Source of the DNA: Erodium maritimum
Taxonomy: Eukaryota; Streptophyta; Magnoliopsida; Geraniales; Geraniaceae
Assembly: GCA_963921825.1 (NCBI GenBank)
Contig: OY997588.1
Coordinates: 121,963,329 to 122,027,328 of the forward strand
DNA length: 64,000 bases
Reading direction: 5' to 3'
This document shows positions 55,089 through 64,000 of the stretch, in pieces. The notes under the pieces are model-generated. The model saw only the letters and a program-made list of their open reading frames with translations. It was not told the origin of the DNA and did not search any database. Both the position numbers and the translations under genes were made by a program. Within the stretch, counting starts at the first letter, position 1. Each line of letters opens with the position of its first letter.

Positions 55089-56116
55089 TGTAAGAATCGC
55101 CCCCGGTCGATCCCGGTCGAACCGATGAATTTTGGCGAAAGTTGACTTTTTGCCCGAAAAGTCAACCGATGACTCCGGGAGTAATTCGGGACCTTTCTGG
55201 GGCACAAAAATCTTAGCCGTCATTACGGTTAGCTTAGTTGGGTCGTTTCCTTTCAAACGGCTGTAATTGTGAAAAAGTCAACCCGGGGTCAATTTCGGTC
55301 AAATCAAGAGTCTTAAGGATTTAAATTATTGTGCTGGATTTTCTTAAGAAGAGAGGTGGTCCCCACTTGGACACTTGTCCATAGTAGCTTGGATGGGAAG
55401 AAAAGGGTCTTAAAAGACCCATATGACCCTCATTTGTTGGTCTTGAGAAGATGAGAGCAAGGGGGTACTTTGGGGATTTCTCATTTAGGTTTAATACCTC
55501 ATTGGGACACATTTCAGCCCAATATTTCTTGTGTTGGCCAAAACTCACCAAGAGAGGAGAGAAGGAGGAGCTCCCATGGAAGCTTGAAGAAGAAGCAAGG
55601 AGAAAAGAGGAAGCTTTAACTCGATTTCTACCTCAAAACATCTCACAAACCCCATTTTCTTCTTCTACTCTCCATTTCCAAGGTAAAGCTCATAAGCAAA
55701 TTCGTTTTTATTGAATTTGGTGTTATGCGTTTGAGTAGAGATTGCATGAACTAGTGGGTTTTGGGTGTTGGATGATATAGTTGTTGATTTTTGAAGAAGA
55801 ATTGGAGTTTGATGATAGAAAATCACTTGGATTGTGTTGTCTATGATGAAACCCATTGTGGGTATTGAAGTGTTGAAGTTATTGGGTCTGTTTTGGAGGT
55901 TTGGAAGTTTATCAATGGAGTTTTGAGGTGGATTTTTGTGGAAACGAAGTTGAGGGAGGAAGAAGAAGGTCTCTGCCCAGACCGACACGGAACGCCGCAC
56001 GGACCAGGCCTGATACTGGGTCGGTGTGCCGCACGGACCGTGCCTGTGATATGATCGGGTGATTTATAGACCGATGTGGTGTTTTGTGGTAAGATTGTTC
56101 GGTTTGGTATGTCGTT
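55089..56116 (+). mobile_element. 5' LTR of gypsy element B, internally deleted
   Basis: Starts TGTAAGAATCGCCCCCGG. It is collinear with the 3' LTR (59092 onward) to about 56010, jumps to the TGTGATATGATCGGGTGA block otherwise seen at 63505, and then breaks at about 56116 into pol sequence. The LTR end, PBS, gag and protease are deleted. Confidence 0.75.
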
Positions 56117-56985
56117 GGCTCCTGTCAACATTGACCGTGGGAGATGAGGTGGCGACCGTGCAGAGTAGAGAGCTACCGAGAGTAGTGTGCAAGTTCCCGG
56201 AGGTCTTTTCGGAGGAGCTGTCAGGATAACCGCCGGCGCGCGAGGTTGAGTTTAGGATCGACTTGATACCGGGGACGACACCGATATCGACGGCCCTGTA
56301 CCGGTTTGCACCAGCCGAGTTGGTCGAGCTGAAGCGATAACTCGAGGAGTTACGGGAGAAGGGGTTTATCCGTCCGAGTGCTTCACCGTGGGGAGTGCCC
56401 GCCCTCTTCGTGAAGAAGAGGGGTGGAGCGTTGAGGATGTGGATCGATTACCGGAAGTTGAACCGGGTCACAGTGAAGAACCGCTACCCGATGCCGAGGA
56501 TCGATGACTTGTTCGATCAGATGAGAGGGGCGAGGTGCTTCTCGAAGATTGATCTGCGATCCGGGTACTATCAGTTGAGGGTTCGAGAGAAGGATGTGGC
56601 GAAGACCGCATTTCGGACTCGGTATGGATACTACGAGTTCCTGGTGATGCCGTCCGGGCTGACGAACGCGCCTGTAGCGTTCATGGATTTGATGAACGAT
56701 ATCTTCCGACCATACTTGGACCCGTTCGTCGTGGTATTCCTTGATGATATTCTGATTTATTTGCCAAGTGAGGAGGCGCACGTGGAGCATCTGAGGACAG
56801 TTTTGACATTGTTGCGTACTCACCAGTTGCTCACCGAGGTGAAGTTCCTCGGGCATGTTGTGTCCCGAGAGGGTATACTAGTCGACCCGACGAAGATTGA
56901 CGCGGTATCGGAGTGGGCACGACCCAAGAGTGTCTTCGAGATCGCAGCTTCTTGGGTTTGGCCGGTTATTACCGACGGTTCGTCC
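56117..56985 (+). pseudogene. Element B reverse transcriptase
   Basis: Entry VVCKFPEVFSEELSG, then stops; a main open frame from 56395 with [29 protein letters not shown] and catalytic FLDD in [11 protein letters not shown]. About 11 codons normally between HQLY and [11 protein letters not shown] are missing in frame. Stops at 56227-56229 and 56338-56340 and a frameshift near 56945 disable it. Closely related to element A pol. Confidence 0.82.
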
Positions 56986-57720
56986 AAGACTTCTCACGTC
57001 TGGTCGCACCGATGACTGCCTTGACAAGCAAGGGAGCCGACTTTGTGTGGACTGATAAGTGTGAACACTCCTTCTCCGAGCTGAAGGCTCGTTTGACTAT
57101 CGCGCCCGTGTTGATAGTGCCGGAGCGCGGGATCGGATATGATGTGTATTGTGATGCGTCCGGTGAGGGACTTGGGTGTGTGTTGATGCAGTCCGAGAAG
57201 GTAGTTGCTTATGGCTCCAGGAAGTTGAAGACACATGAGCGCAACTACCCTACCCATGATCTAGAGTTGGTAGCAGTCGTATTTGCGCTGAAGAGCTGGT
57301 GACACTACTTGTATGGAGAGCGATGCCGGGTTTCTCGGATCACAAGAGTCTCAAGTATATCTTCTCCCATCGAGACTTGAACATGCGCCAGAGGCGATGG
57401 ATAGAGCTACTTGAGGAGTACGACTTCGAGCTACTCTACCATCCGAGCAAGGCGAACGTTGTCGCCGATGCTCTGAGTAGGAAGTTGATTCACTGCATTG
57501 CCGGGCTATCAGTCGAGAGTGGGACATGATGGAGGAGTTGAGCACGTTTGGGCTCGAGCTTGATGAGACCACCGATGGCGTGGCCATGTGTTCGCTGGTG
57601 GCTCAGCCCACACTGGTTGCTCGTGTGCTGGAGGCACATGCCGAGGATGCCGAGGCGGCAGAGATCCGGGAGAGGATTACCAGCGGTGTTGACACCGAGG
57701 GCTGGTAGCAGTGTACTGAT
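56913..57720 (+). pseudogene. Element B RNase H region, three frames
   Basis: [34 protein letters not shown] and [16 protein letters not shown], with a TGA at 57300-57302. Then [20 protein letters not shown] and, in a further frame, the spacer up to about 57708. Frames are broken at about 57300 and 57525. Confidence 0.8.
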
Positions 57721-57750
57721 CTGGGTCTACGATACCGATGAGGACTATTT

Positions 57751-58575
57751 GTGCCGCGCGGTTGTAGAGACGATGTGTTGAGAGAGCCTCATCACTCCCG
57801 TCTTGCTGTGCACCCAGGTGGCACCAAGATGTATCGGGATATCAGACGACAGTTCTGGTGGAGCGGGATGCGGAGAGCAGTTGTAGAGTTCGTCTCGAGA
57901 TGCCCCACCTGTCAGCAGGTAAATGCCGAGCATCAGCGTCCCGTCGGTTTCTTGCAGCCATTGCCGATCGCGCAGTGGAAGTGGGAGCACGTTACGATGG
58001 ACTTCGTGTGTGGCTTACCGAGGTCGCCGAGAGGGCACAATGCAGTTTGGGTAGTGGTCGACCGACTGACCAATTCGGCACACTTCTTAGCCATGAGGAT
58101 GACTAATACGATTGACACTTTGAGCCGTCTGTATGTTCGAGAGATTATTCGTCTTCACGGGGTTCTAGTGTCGGTTGTGTCCGATAGAGATCCTCGTTTC
58201 ACCTCCAGGTTTTGGGAGAGCTTGCAGAGAGCATTGGGGACCGAGGTTTTGCTTAGTACAACGTATCACCCACAAACAGACGGTCAGTCAGAGCGCACGA
58301 TTCAGATCTTAGAGGATATGCTGCGGGCAAGTGTGTTGGACTTCCGAGGGTCATGGGAGGACCACTTACCATTGGTCGAGTTCGCCTACAACAACAGCTT
58401 CCAGGCCAGTATTGGGATGGCCCCGTTTGAGGCGTTGTATGTTAGGCCATGTCGTTCGCCCGTGTGTTGGGCAGAAGTGGGAGACAGGAGTTTACTTGGT
58501 CCAGAGCTTGTTAGAGAGACGACCGAGAAGGTCGCACTGATTCGGGAACGGCTAAGGACCACACAGAGTCGATAG
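57751..58575 (+). pseudogene. Element B integrase
   Basis: Zinc-binding [20 protein letters not shown] to CPTCQ. Core Asp in HVTMDFVCGLP, Asp in SDRDPRFTSRFW and Glu in GQSERTIQILEDML. Ends with TAG (58573-58575) where relatives have Gln (SR-Q-KSYADRRRR). Confidence 0.86.
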
Positions 58576-58599
58576 AAGAGTTACGCTGACAGACGGCGC

Positions 58600-59039
58600 C
58601 GACCTCTTTAGTTTACATTTGGTGATCATGTGTTTCTGAGGGTGAGCCCGAAGAAGGGGCTCGTGCGGTTCAACCGCGGAGGAGGCAAGTTGGCCCCGCG
58701 GTTTATCGGACCTTTTGAGGTTTTGGGCAGAGTGGGAGCCGTTGCTTACCGCTTTGCATTGTCACCGCAACTTGGGAACGTTCATAACGTCTTCCACGTT
58801 TCCCAACTGTGGAAGTACACTACGGACCCCTCCCACGTTATAGAGTGGACGGACATCGAGGTAGATGAGGATGTCTCGTATGAGGAGCAGCCAGTCAGGA
58901 TTCTGGATACGCAAGAGCAGGTCTTGCGTGGCAAGACTATCCCACTGGTACGGGAGCAGTGACGGCACCACGGAACAGAGTCGACCTGGGAGCGCGACGA
59001 TGAGGTTCGTGCGAAGTACCCAAGCCTGTTCGACCCTTG
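58600..59039 (+). pseudogene. Element B integrase C-terminal part and chromodomain
   Basis: GPFEVLGRVGAVAYRFAL, FHVSQLWKYTTDPSHVIEW and a chromodomain-like VRILDTQEQVLRGKTIPLVR. A TGA at 58960-58962 is followed in frame by ESTWERDDEVRAKYPSLFDP and a stop at 59037-59039. It supports the same chromovirus lineage as element A. Confidence 0.82.
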
Positions 59040-59074
59040 AGGTATGTCCTTTTTAAATTTCGAGGACGAAATTC

Positions 59075-59091
59075 TTTTAAGGGGGGTAGAT
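59075..59091 (+). promoter_or_regulatory. Element B polypurine tract
   Basis: TTTTAAGGGGGGTAGAT directly precedes the 3' LTR start TGTAAG at 59092. Confidence 0.82.
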
Positions 59092-60218
59092 TGTAAGAAC
59101 CGTCCCCGGTCGAACCGGTGAATTTTGGCGAAAGTTGACTTTTTTGCCGGAAAAGTCAACCGATGACTCCGGGAGTCATTCGGGACCTTTCCGGGACCCA
59201 AAAGCTTAGCCGTCGTTACAGTTAGCATTGTTGGGTCGTTTCCTTTCAAACGGCTGTAATTGTGAAAAAGTCAAACCGGGGTCAATTTCGGTCAAATAAG
59301 GGTCTTCAGGATTTAAATTAATGTGCTGGATTTTCTTAAGAAGAGAGGTGGTCCCCACTTGTACACTTGTCCATAGTAGCTTGGAGGGGAAGAAAAGGGT
59401 CTAAAAAGACCCATATGACCCTCATAGATGAAAGCAAGGGAGTACTTTGAGGATTTCTCATTTAGGTTTAATACCTCATTGGGACACATTTCAGCCCAAT
59501 ATTTCTTGTGTTGGCCAAAACTCACTAAGAGAGGAGAGAAGGAGGAGCTCCCATGGAAGCTTGAAGAAGAAGTAAGGAGAAAAGAGGAAGCTTTAACTCG
59601 ATTTCTACCTCAAAACATCTCACAAACCCCATTTTCTTCTTCTACTCTCCATTTCCAAGGTAAAGCTCATAAGAAAATTCGTTTTTATTGAATTTGGTGT
59701 TGTGGGTTTGAGTAAAGATTCCATGAACTAGTGGGTTTTGGGTGTTGGATGGTTTAGTTCTTGATTTTTGAAGAAGAATTGGAGTTTGATGATAGAAAAT
59801 CACTTGGATTGTGTTGTCTTTAATGAAACCCATTGTGGGTATTGAAGTGTTGAAGTTATTGGGTCTGTTTTGGAGGTTTGGAAGTTCATCAATGGAGTTT
59901 TGAGGTGGATTTTTGTGGAAACGAAGTTGAGGGAGGAAGAAGAAGGTCTCTGCCCAGACCGACACGGAACGCCGCACGGATCAGGCCTGATACCGGGCCG
60001 ACGTGCCGCACTGATAGTAAGCATGTAGGATGTGAGGAACGAGTGAAATGAGGGATAGCTTACGAGCCATGTAAATCCGTAAGTTTGGGAATTGTCGTGC
60101 TGTAGATATGCATGTGGGCCATGTCGAGCCCTTAAGTTTGTGTGTTGATTGTGATGATCTGATCGATGGTTGTGATGCTTGATATGTGGTTTATTCGTTG
60201 TTAGATTGAGAAGCATGA
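59092..60218 (+). mobile_element. 3' LTR of gypsy element B, first part
   Basis: Starts TGTAAGAACCGTCCCCGG and aligns with 55089-56010. It continues past the deletion point of the 5' LTR and is interrupted at 60218 by LTR D. Motifs resume at about 63487. Confidence 0.82.
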
Positions 60219-60769
60219 TGTCACGCCCCAATTTCAGTAAACCGAACTCGGGACGCGAACGTTTAGAAAAAGAAAGCACTTTGAAAACATTTCCATTAAA
60301 AAACTTTACAATACCAGTTTAGTTCAACAAAAGATAATTACAATTCAAATAAAACGTCCCACAAGCGGACAAAAGGGCGAGGTATCCGTCGCTAGACCCA
60401 AAGTAAAAACCCGGACTCCGCTCCTAGCTCCACAAGCTTCGAGAGCTCACCTAGTCCGTCCCACGAACAGTACCTGTAGGAAAAGCAGCTAGGGGTGAGC
60501 GTTCGCTCACCACCACGAATAACAGACTGACTACGACATAATTAGCAGACAATGCCGGTAACACCAACAACAAACTCGACCCCGGGGATCACTGTCCCCA
60601 ACCCAAGTACTCTGACTGACAAACACCCACGGTGACCTTCCTCGAACGACTCAACACTCAAACACGTAAGTAGACACGACAAAACGATCACGACCTCTTC
60701 CAAGGACTCAAAGGAACCACGTAACCCCAAACAAGATCACAAAGGATCGCAAACCAGCTGCCAAGAACG

Positions 60770-60945
60770 CCCTCCCGGGACTCTAACCCGGTCAGGCCAA
60801 CCCAAGAGTGCTGCAACTTACCGGGACTCTAACCCATAAGCCAGCCGGAAAATGCTGCAACTTACTGGGACTCTAACCCATAAGCCAGCCGAAAATTGCT
60901 GCAACTTACTGGGACTCTAACCCATAAGCCAGCCGAGGTACGCTC
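60770..60945. repeat. About 46-bp tandem repeats in LTR D
   Basis: Three to four copies built on TGCTGCAACTTAC-GGGACTCTAAC-CATAAGCCAGCC; single copies recur at 61225-61275 and 61435-61475. Confidence 0.75.
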
Positions 60946-63344
60946 ACAAACCCAAACCACACACGCGCGGCCAGGACCCCTTTATTGGCGGGCGGGCCCC
61001 CTACCCCGTCTGAACATGCAAACGCGTGTGCTCGTGGACCCCCGTTTCAGGAAGCGGGCCCCCAACCTCCGGTAACCACAAACACAATCACAAACACAAG
61101 CAAGTTCACAACCAGTAACAACACAGGTTCAACACTCATAGGCACTCATGGCCACCAAGACACTAACAGTAAAACTCGGACTCAACAGCCCCACAGGCAC
61201 TCACGGCCTCCCAAGACACCAACCATAAAACACGCTTGCAACTTACCGAGACTCTAACTCGTAAGCCAGCTAAAGAGAGCTTGCAACCCCCCGAGACTCT
61301 AACTCGGTCAGGCCAGCCAAAGACACCAACCTTAGTACACGGGCTCTCAAGGCCACCCAAAACACCAAAGGTAAAGACACGGTTTCAACAACCCCACGGG
61401 CACTCACGGCCACCCAAAACTCAACAATAAAACACGCTTGCAACTTACCGAGACTCTAACTCGTAAGCCAGCTAAAACACCAACAATAAAGTACGGGCTC
61501 TCATGGCCACCCAAACATGATTAACAACCCGGGCTCTCATGGCCACCAAAGACGCCAAAATAAACAATCAACCTCCGGCCTAACCCAAGCCTCCAACAGT
61601 CCTAATATCAACAGTTTCACAATCAACCTCCGGGCATGGTCATATGTCTCCAGTAAAACAATTAACGCCAAGTTCTCTGCTCCTACGACACTACTAAGTG
61701 TCACATGCCTTTCTCAAATAATTCCTAAGTTCCTGTAACATGCTTTTCTGATAAACGCTACAACCCCGTATCATGCTTTTCTAGTATTTAAACTAAACCT
61801 ACTCAACCCACGACACCCCGGTGTCACATGCAAATCTACTGTTAACTTTCCCTAGTCAGGGCCGAGATCCGGCTACTTTTCCCTACCTCAACTGAAGAGC
61901 AACCGCTACGCTTCCTAGCTGCTGACGTTCTGGCTCGCTACCTCCGGGCTTTACTTCGATCGAAGCCGGACGCTAAGGATAACACGAAAGCCATAAATTA
62001 GAGGCGGTTCCCAGGTTAATCTAAAGGTCACGATTAAATCAGTCTAAAAACGACAGTTGTCCTTTAAACTCGAGCGGGATAAAAGCGGGGTCACGGTGAA
62101 TCGGGTTTGAGTACCGAGCACCGAAACCGGTGCATGCGAGGCACGGTCCCAATGCACGAATCCCGAGGTCCGATTCAACGGTCCGCTTTTGTTCCCTTTT
62201 AAACCCAAATAGCAGTTCATTCTACCCAGAGTTCCAGAGTCGTTCCTACATCCGATTAATAACCCTTTTTCAAAATAGAACAGTTTTTATTTTAAAACGA
62301 ATTCCCTTTTTATTTCAAATCTGATTCTGTTCCGATCTTTGAGACCAAAATGAATTAGGTTCGGTTTTTGAACAACCGTCCCTAAATCCCGTTTACAACT
62401 TAGATTCACAACTCCTCGATTTAAACTGTTTTTAAAACCGAAACGCTTTTAATTCCTTTTCATTTTAAAACCCTTTTTCCTTATATCTGATGTTCCATTT
62501 TACAACCCCTTTCTTTCCAAAACCGTGACCACATCTAATCCGTTTTGCTTCGTTTTACTTTCCTTTTTAATTTCCAATCCGATTCTATTTTAATCGATTT
62601 CTTTAACGGGTTTAACGAATATTAGTCGATTTCAACAGATCCAAAATTACTTGAGACGAACAGCACGAAACCGATCAGATTTAGGGTAAATACGGGATAG
62701 AATATAAAGCGGGAAGACGTTATTGAAACGGATCCGGCCACCGGCGAAGCCATCGCCGGCGACCAACTCCGTGGTGAGATCTCTCACCGAAGGGAAACGG
62801 GCGGTGGAGAGCGGTGGTGGCCGAGCTCGGGCTCGGGACGGTCGGAACCGAGAGGGACGGTGGTGGGGGATGAAGGACACGGCGGTGGTGGCCGAGGTTG
62901 AGCACGAGCTTCGTCACGGCCGGAAAAACACGGCGCGGCGGCGTTGGCCGTGAGAGGAGAGAAGGCGAGGGAGAGGACGGCGGTGGGTCGAGGGCGTGGC
63001 TGTCGTGGTCGGACGGAGGAGGTGACGGCGGCGAAGGGGAGGTCGGTAGTGTGGCCGGCGACGGCGTGGACGAAGAAGAAGGAGGTCGGGGATGGGGTTT
63101 CGAACCAGAGGAGGGAGAGGGTCGAGGGACGGGAGAGGAGGTCGGGGTTAGGAGGTGTGGCGGCCGGAACTCGGTGAGGGAGATGGTGGTCGGACGTGGG
63201 AGGTGAGGTGGCCGGCGACGGTGGCGTCGGGAGAGGACGGCGGCGTGGTGGCTGGACGGGATCGAAGAACCGAGAGGGAGGAAGGGGTCGGGAGGGGGCT
63301 GCGCGAAGAAGACAATGACAGATTAGGGTTTCAGACCCTAATCT

Positions 63345-63358
63345 GGTCTTTTATACCC
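63345..63358 (-). promoter_or_regulatory. LTR D core promoter
   Basis: On the minus strand GGGTATAAAAGACC, followed within about 25 bp by AAACCCTAATC, the same arrangement as in LTR E (CTATTTAAG then AACCCTAATC). Confidence 0.5.
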
Positions 63359-63486
63359 GAACCCTCAAACGGGCCTGGCACACGGGCCTGGCCAAGGTGG
63401 GCCTGAGCTTCCACGGCCCAACAAGAGCAAGAGGCCGGGTCTGACCGGGCCTGCTGGGCGGGTTGCTGGTCTGGCCGGGTTTGATA

Positions 63487-64000
63487 TGACGTGAATAAAT
63501 TCTTGTGATATGATCGGGTGATTGATAGACCGATGTGGTGTTTTGTGGTAAGATTGTTCGTTTTGGTATGCCGTTTGTTGAACTATGGTATTATGGTGTG
63601 TTGAGACTTTCGTGGTATGTTCCGAGATGAGGTGTATTCCAGTATGATACCTACACCGAGGGGGTATGCCAGTGCAGGGCGGTATCTAGGCCGACAGCGT
63701 GGTCCCACGTACGCGGTCACCCGGTGTTACTAGTTCCGGTACGATACCTACATCGAGGGGGTATGCCGGTGTAGGGTATCTAGGCCGAGGATGGTGTGAT
63801 TCGTACCCCGATGCTGTGTGGTACGGGAAGACATCTAGGCCAATGTTGTGTGGTCCGGTATGATGTATCGTGATTTGTGCTCCGATGCCGTGTTCTGGGA
63901 AGATATCTAGGTCGATGCTGTGCGGTCCGGTACGATATTGTTGAGTCGGGCTGTTGACAGCCGGCCGAGTTCGGGGACTGCTGTACGGGACGTGTGGTTG
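63487..64000 (+). mobile_element. Continuation of a plus-strand LTR (B type), runs off the window
   Basis: Carries TGATATGATCGGGTGATTG, TAGACCGATGTGGTG and repeated ACACCGAGGGGGTATGCC blocks. These are collinear with LTR E at 24620-25000, and the first of them with 56047-56116. It is the part of the 3' LTR of B displaced by LTR D. Confidence 0.75.

Larger units (their letters stand above)
60219..63486 (-). mobile_element. LTR D, minus orientation, inserted in the 3' LTR of B
   Basis: Left end TGTCACGCCCCAATTTCAGT is the same as that of the solo LTR C. It carries the same CAAGCTTCGAGAGCTC, GCAGCTAGGGGTGAGCG and minisatellite blocks. On the minus strand a TATA box GGTATAAAAGACC (63345-63358 region) is followed by AACCCTAATC. 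The right end is not a clean ACA terminus, and about 60-80 bp seen at the start of LTR E are absent, so that end is probably deleted. No internal domain; solo or truncated. Frames at 62647-63206 are GC-rich LTR sequence. Confidence 0.72.

Noticed and set aside
55451-55714. An 87-codon ORF conserved at 59428-59691 and, weakly, at 2332-2529
   Set aside because: The conservation is that of LTR copies in DNA; no evidence for a protein. A short LTR-encoded peptide is possible but unsupported.
62647-63406. Several Gly/Arg-rich ORFs on both strands
   Set aside because: GC-rich 5' untranslated part of LTR D after its TATA box; frames are mutually overlapping and unconserved.

Overview
This is plant nuclear DNA, most likely from a eudicot with a repeat-rich genome. 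The evidence is intron-containing genes of plant-specific families (a RETICULATA-RELATED plastid protein and a plant-type choline-transporter-like protein) together with plant-type Ty3/gypsy chromoviruses, Ty1/copia, PIF/Harbinger elements and Tourist-like MITEs. No rRNA, tRNA, CRISPR array or bacterial operon was seen. The species cannot be named from the sequence alone.

Host genes. Three genes could be modelled exon by exon, all on the minus strand. (1) 7414-9572: a five-exon, 561-aa SLC44/choline-transporter-like membrane protein. (2) 19498-21271: a three-exon, 89-aa basic protein resembling the UPF0390 / Leydig cell tumour 10 kDa family, with a MITE in its large intron. (3) 27849-30411: a nine-exon, 395-aa RETICULATA-RELATED (DUF3411) plastid protein. 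Every splice junction used is GT-AG and every frame closes. An unrecognised minus-strand ORF lies at 26465-26908.

Left part (1-33.8 kb). Genes alternate with transposable elements. At the left edge is a decayed PIF/Harbinger ORF1 remnant, a 31/32-bp tandem array and a minus-strand LTR ending at 3007. A 1.57-kb non-LTR-type retroposon (3561-5134) has 17-bp target-site duplications (TSDs). The most ordered structure is a three-level nest at 10144-17020. A retroposon was split by a PIF/Harbinger transposon (10244-15563, TTA TSD). That transposon's transposase gene was in turn split by a 3.39-kb solo LTR (11771-15161, TSD ACACC). Further Harbinger-type elements lie at 17041-17852, 20103-20389 (MITE) and 30896-31901 (carrying only a Myb/SANT-like ORF1). 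A 2.8-kb solo LTR (23215-26047) sits inside unclassified repeat sequence.

Right part (33.8-64 kb). This is almost wholly nested retrotransposons. A minus-strand Ty3/gypsy chromovirus (element A: 5' LTR at 52057-54892, pol pieces 38541-50552, TSD GGTAC) was interrupted inside reverse transcriptase by a complete-looking, recently inserted Ty1/copia element (41238-49697, TSD TAAAC). The copia element's LTRs are equal in length and differ at about eight positions, yet its protein-coding region is broken at the catalytic sites. Next to A, head to head, is a plus-strand chromovirus (element B, from 55089 past the window end). Its 3' LTR was invaded by another minus-strand LTR (60219 to about 63486). 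On the left side of A are a second full LTR of A, a second copy of A's right-hand flank, and a chimeric piece joining the start of B's LTR to the end of A's LTR. This points to a tandem duplication by unequal exchange followed by solo-LTR formation.

Limits. All homology calls come from recognition of motifs, without database searches. Divergence figures are hand counts. Ends of decayed elements are approximate where stated.
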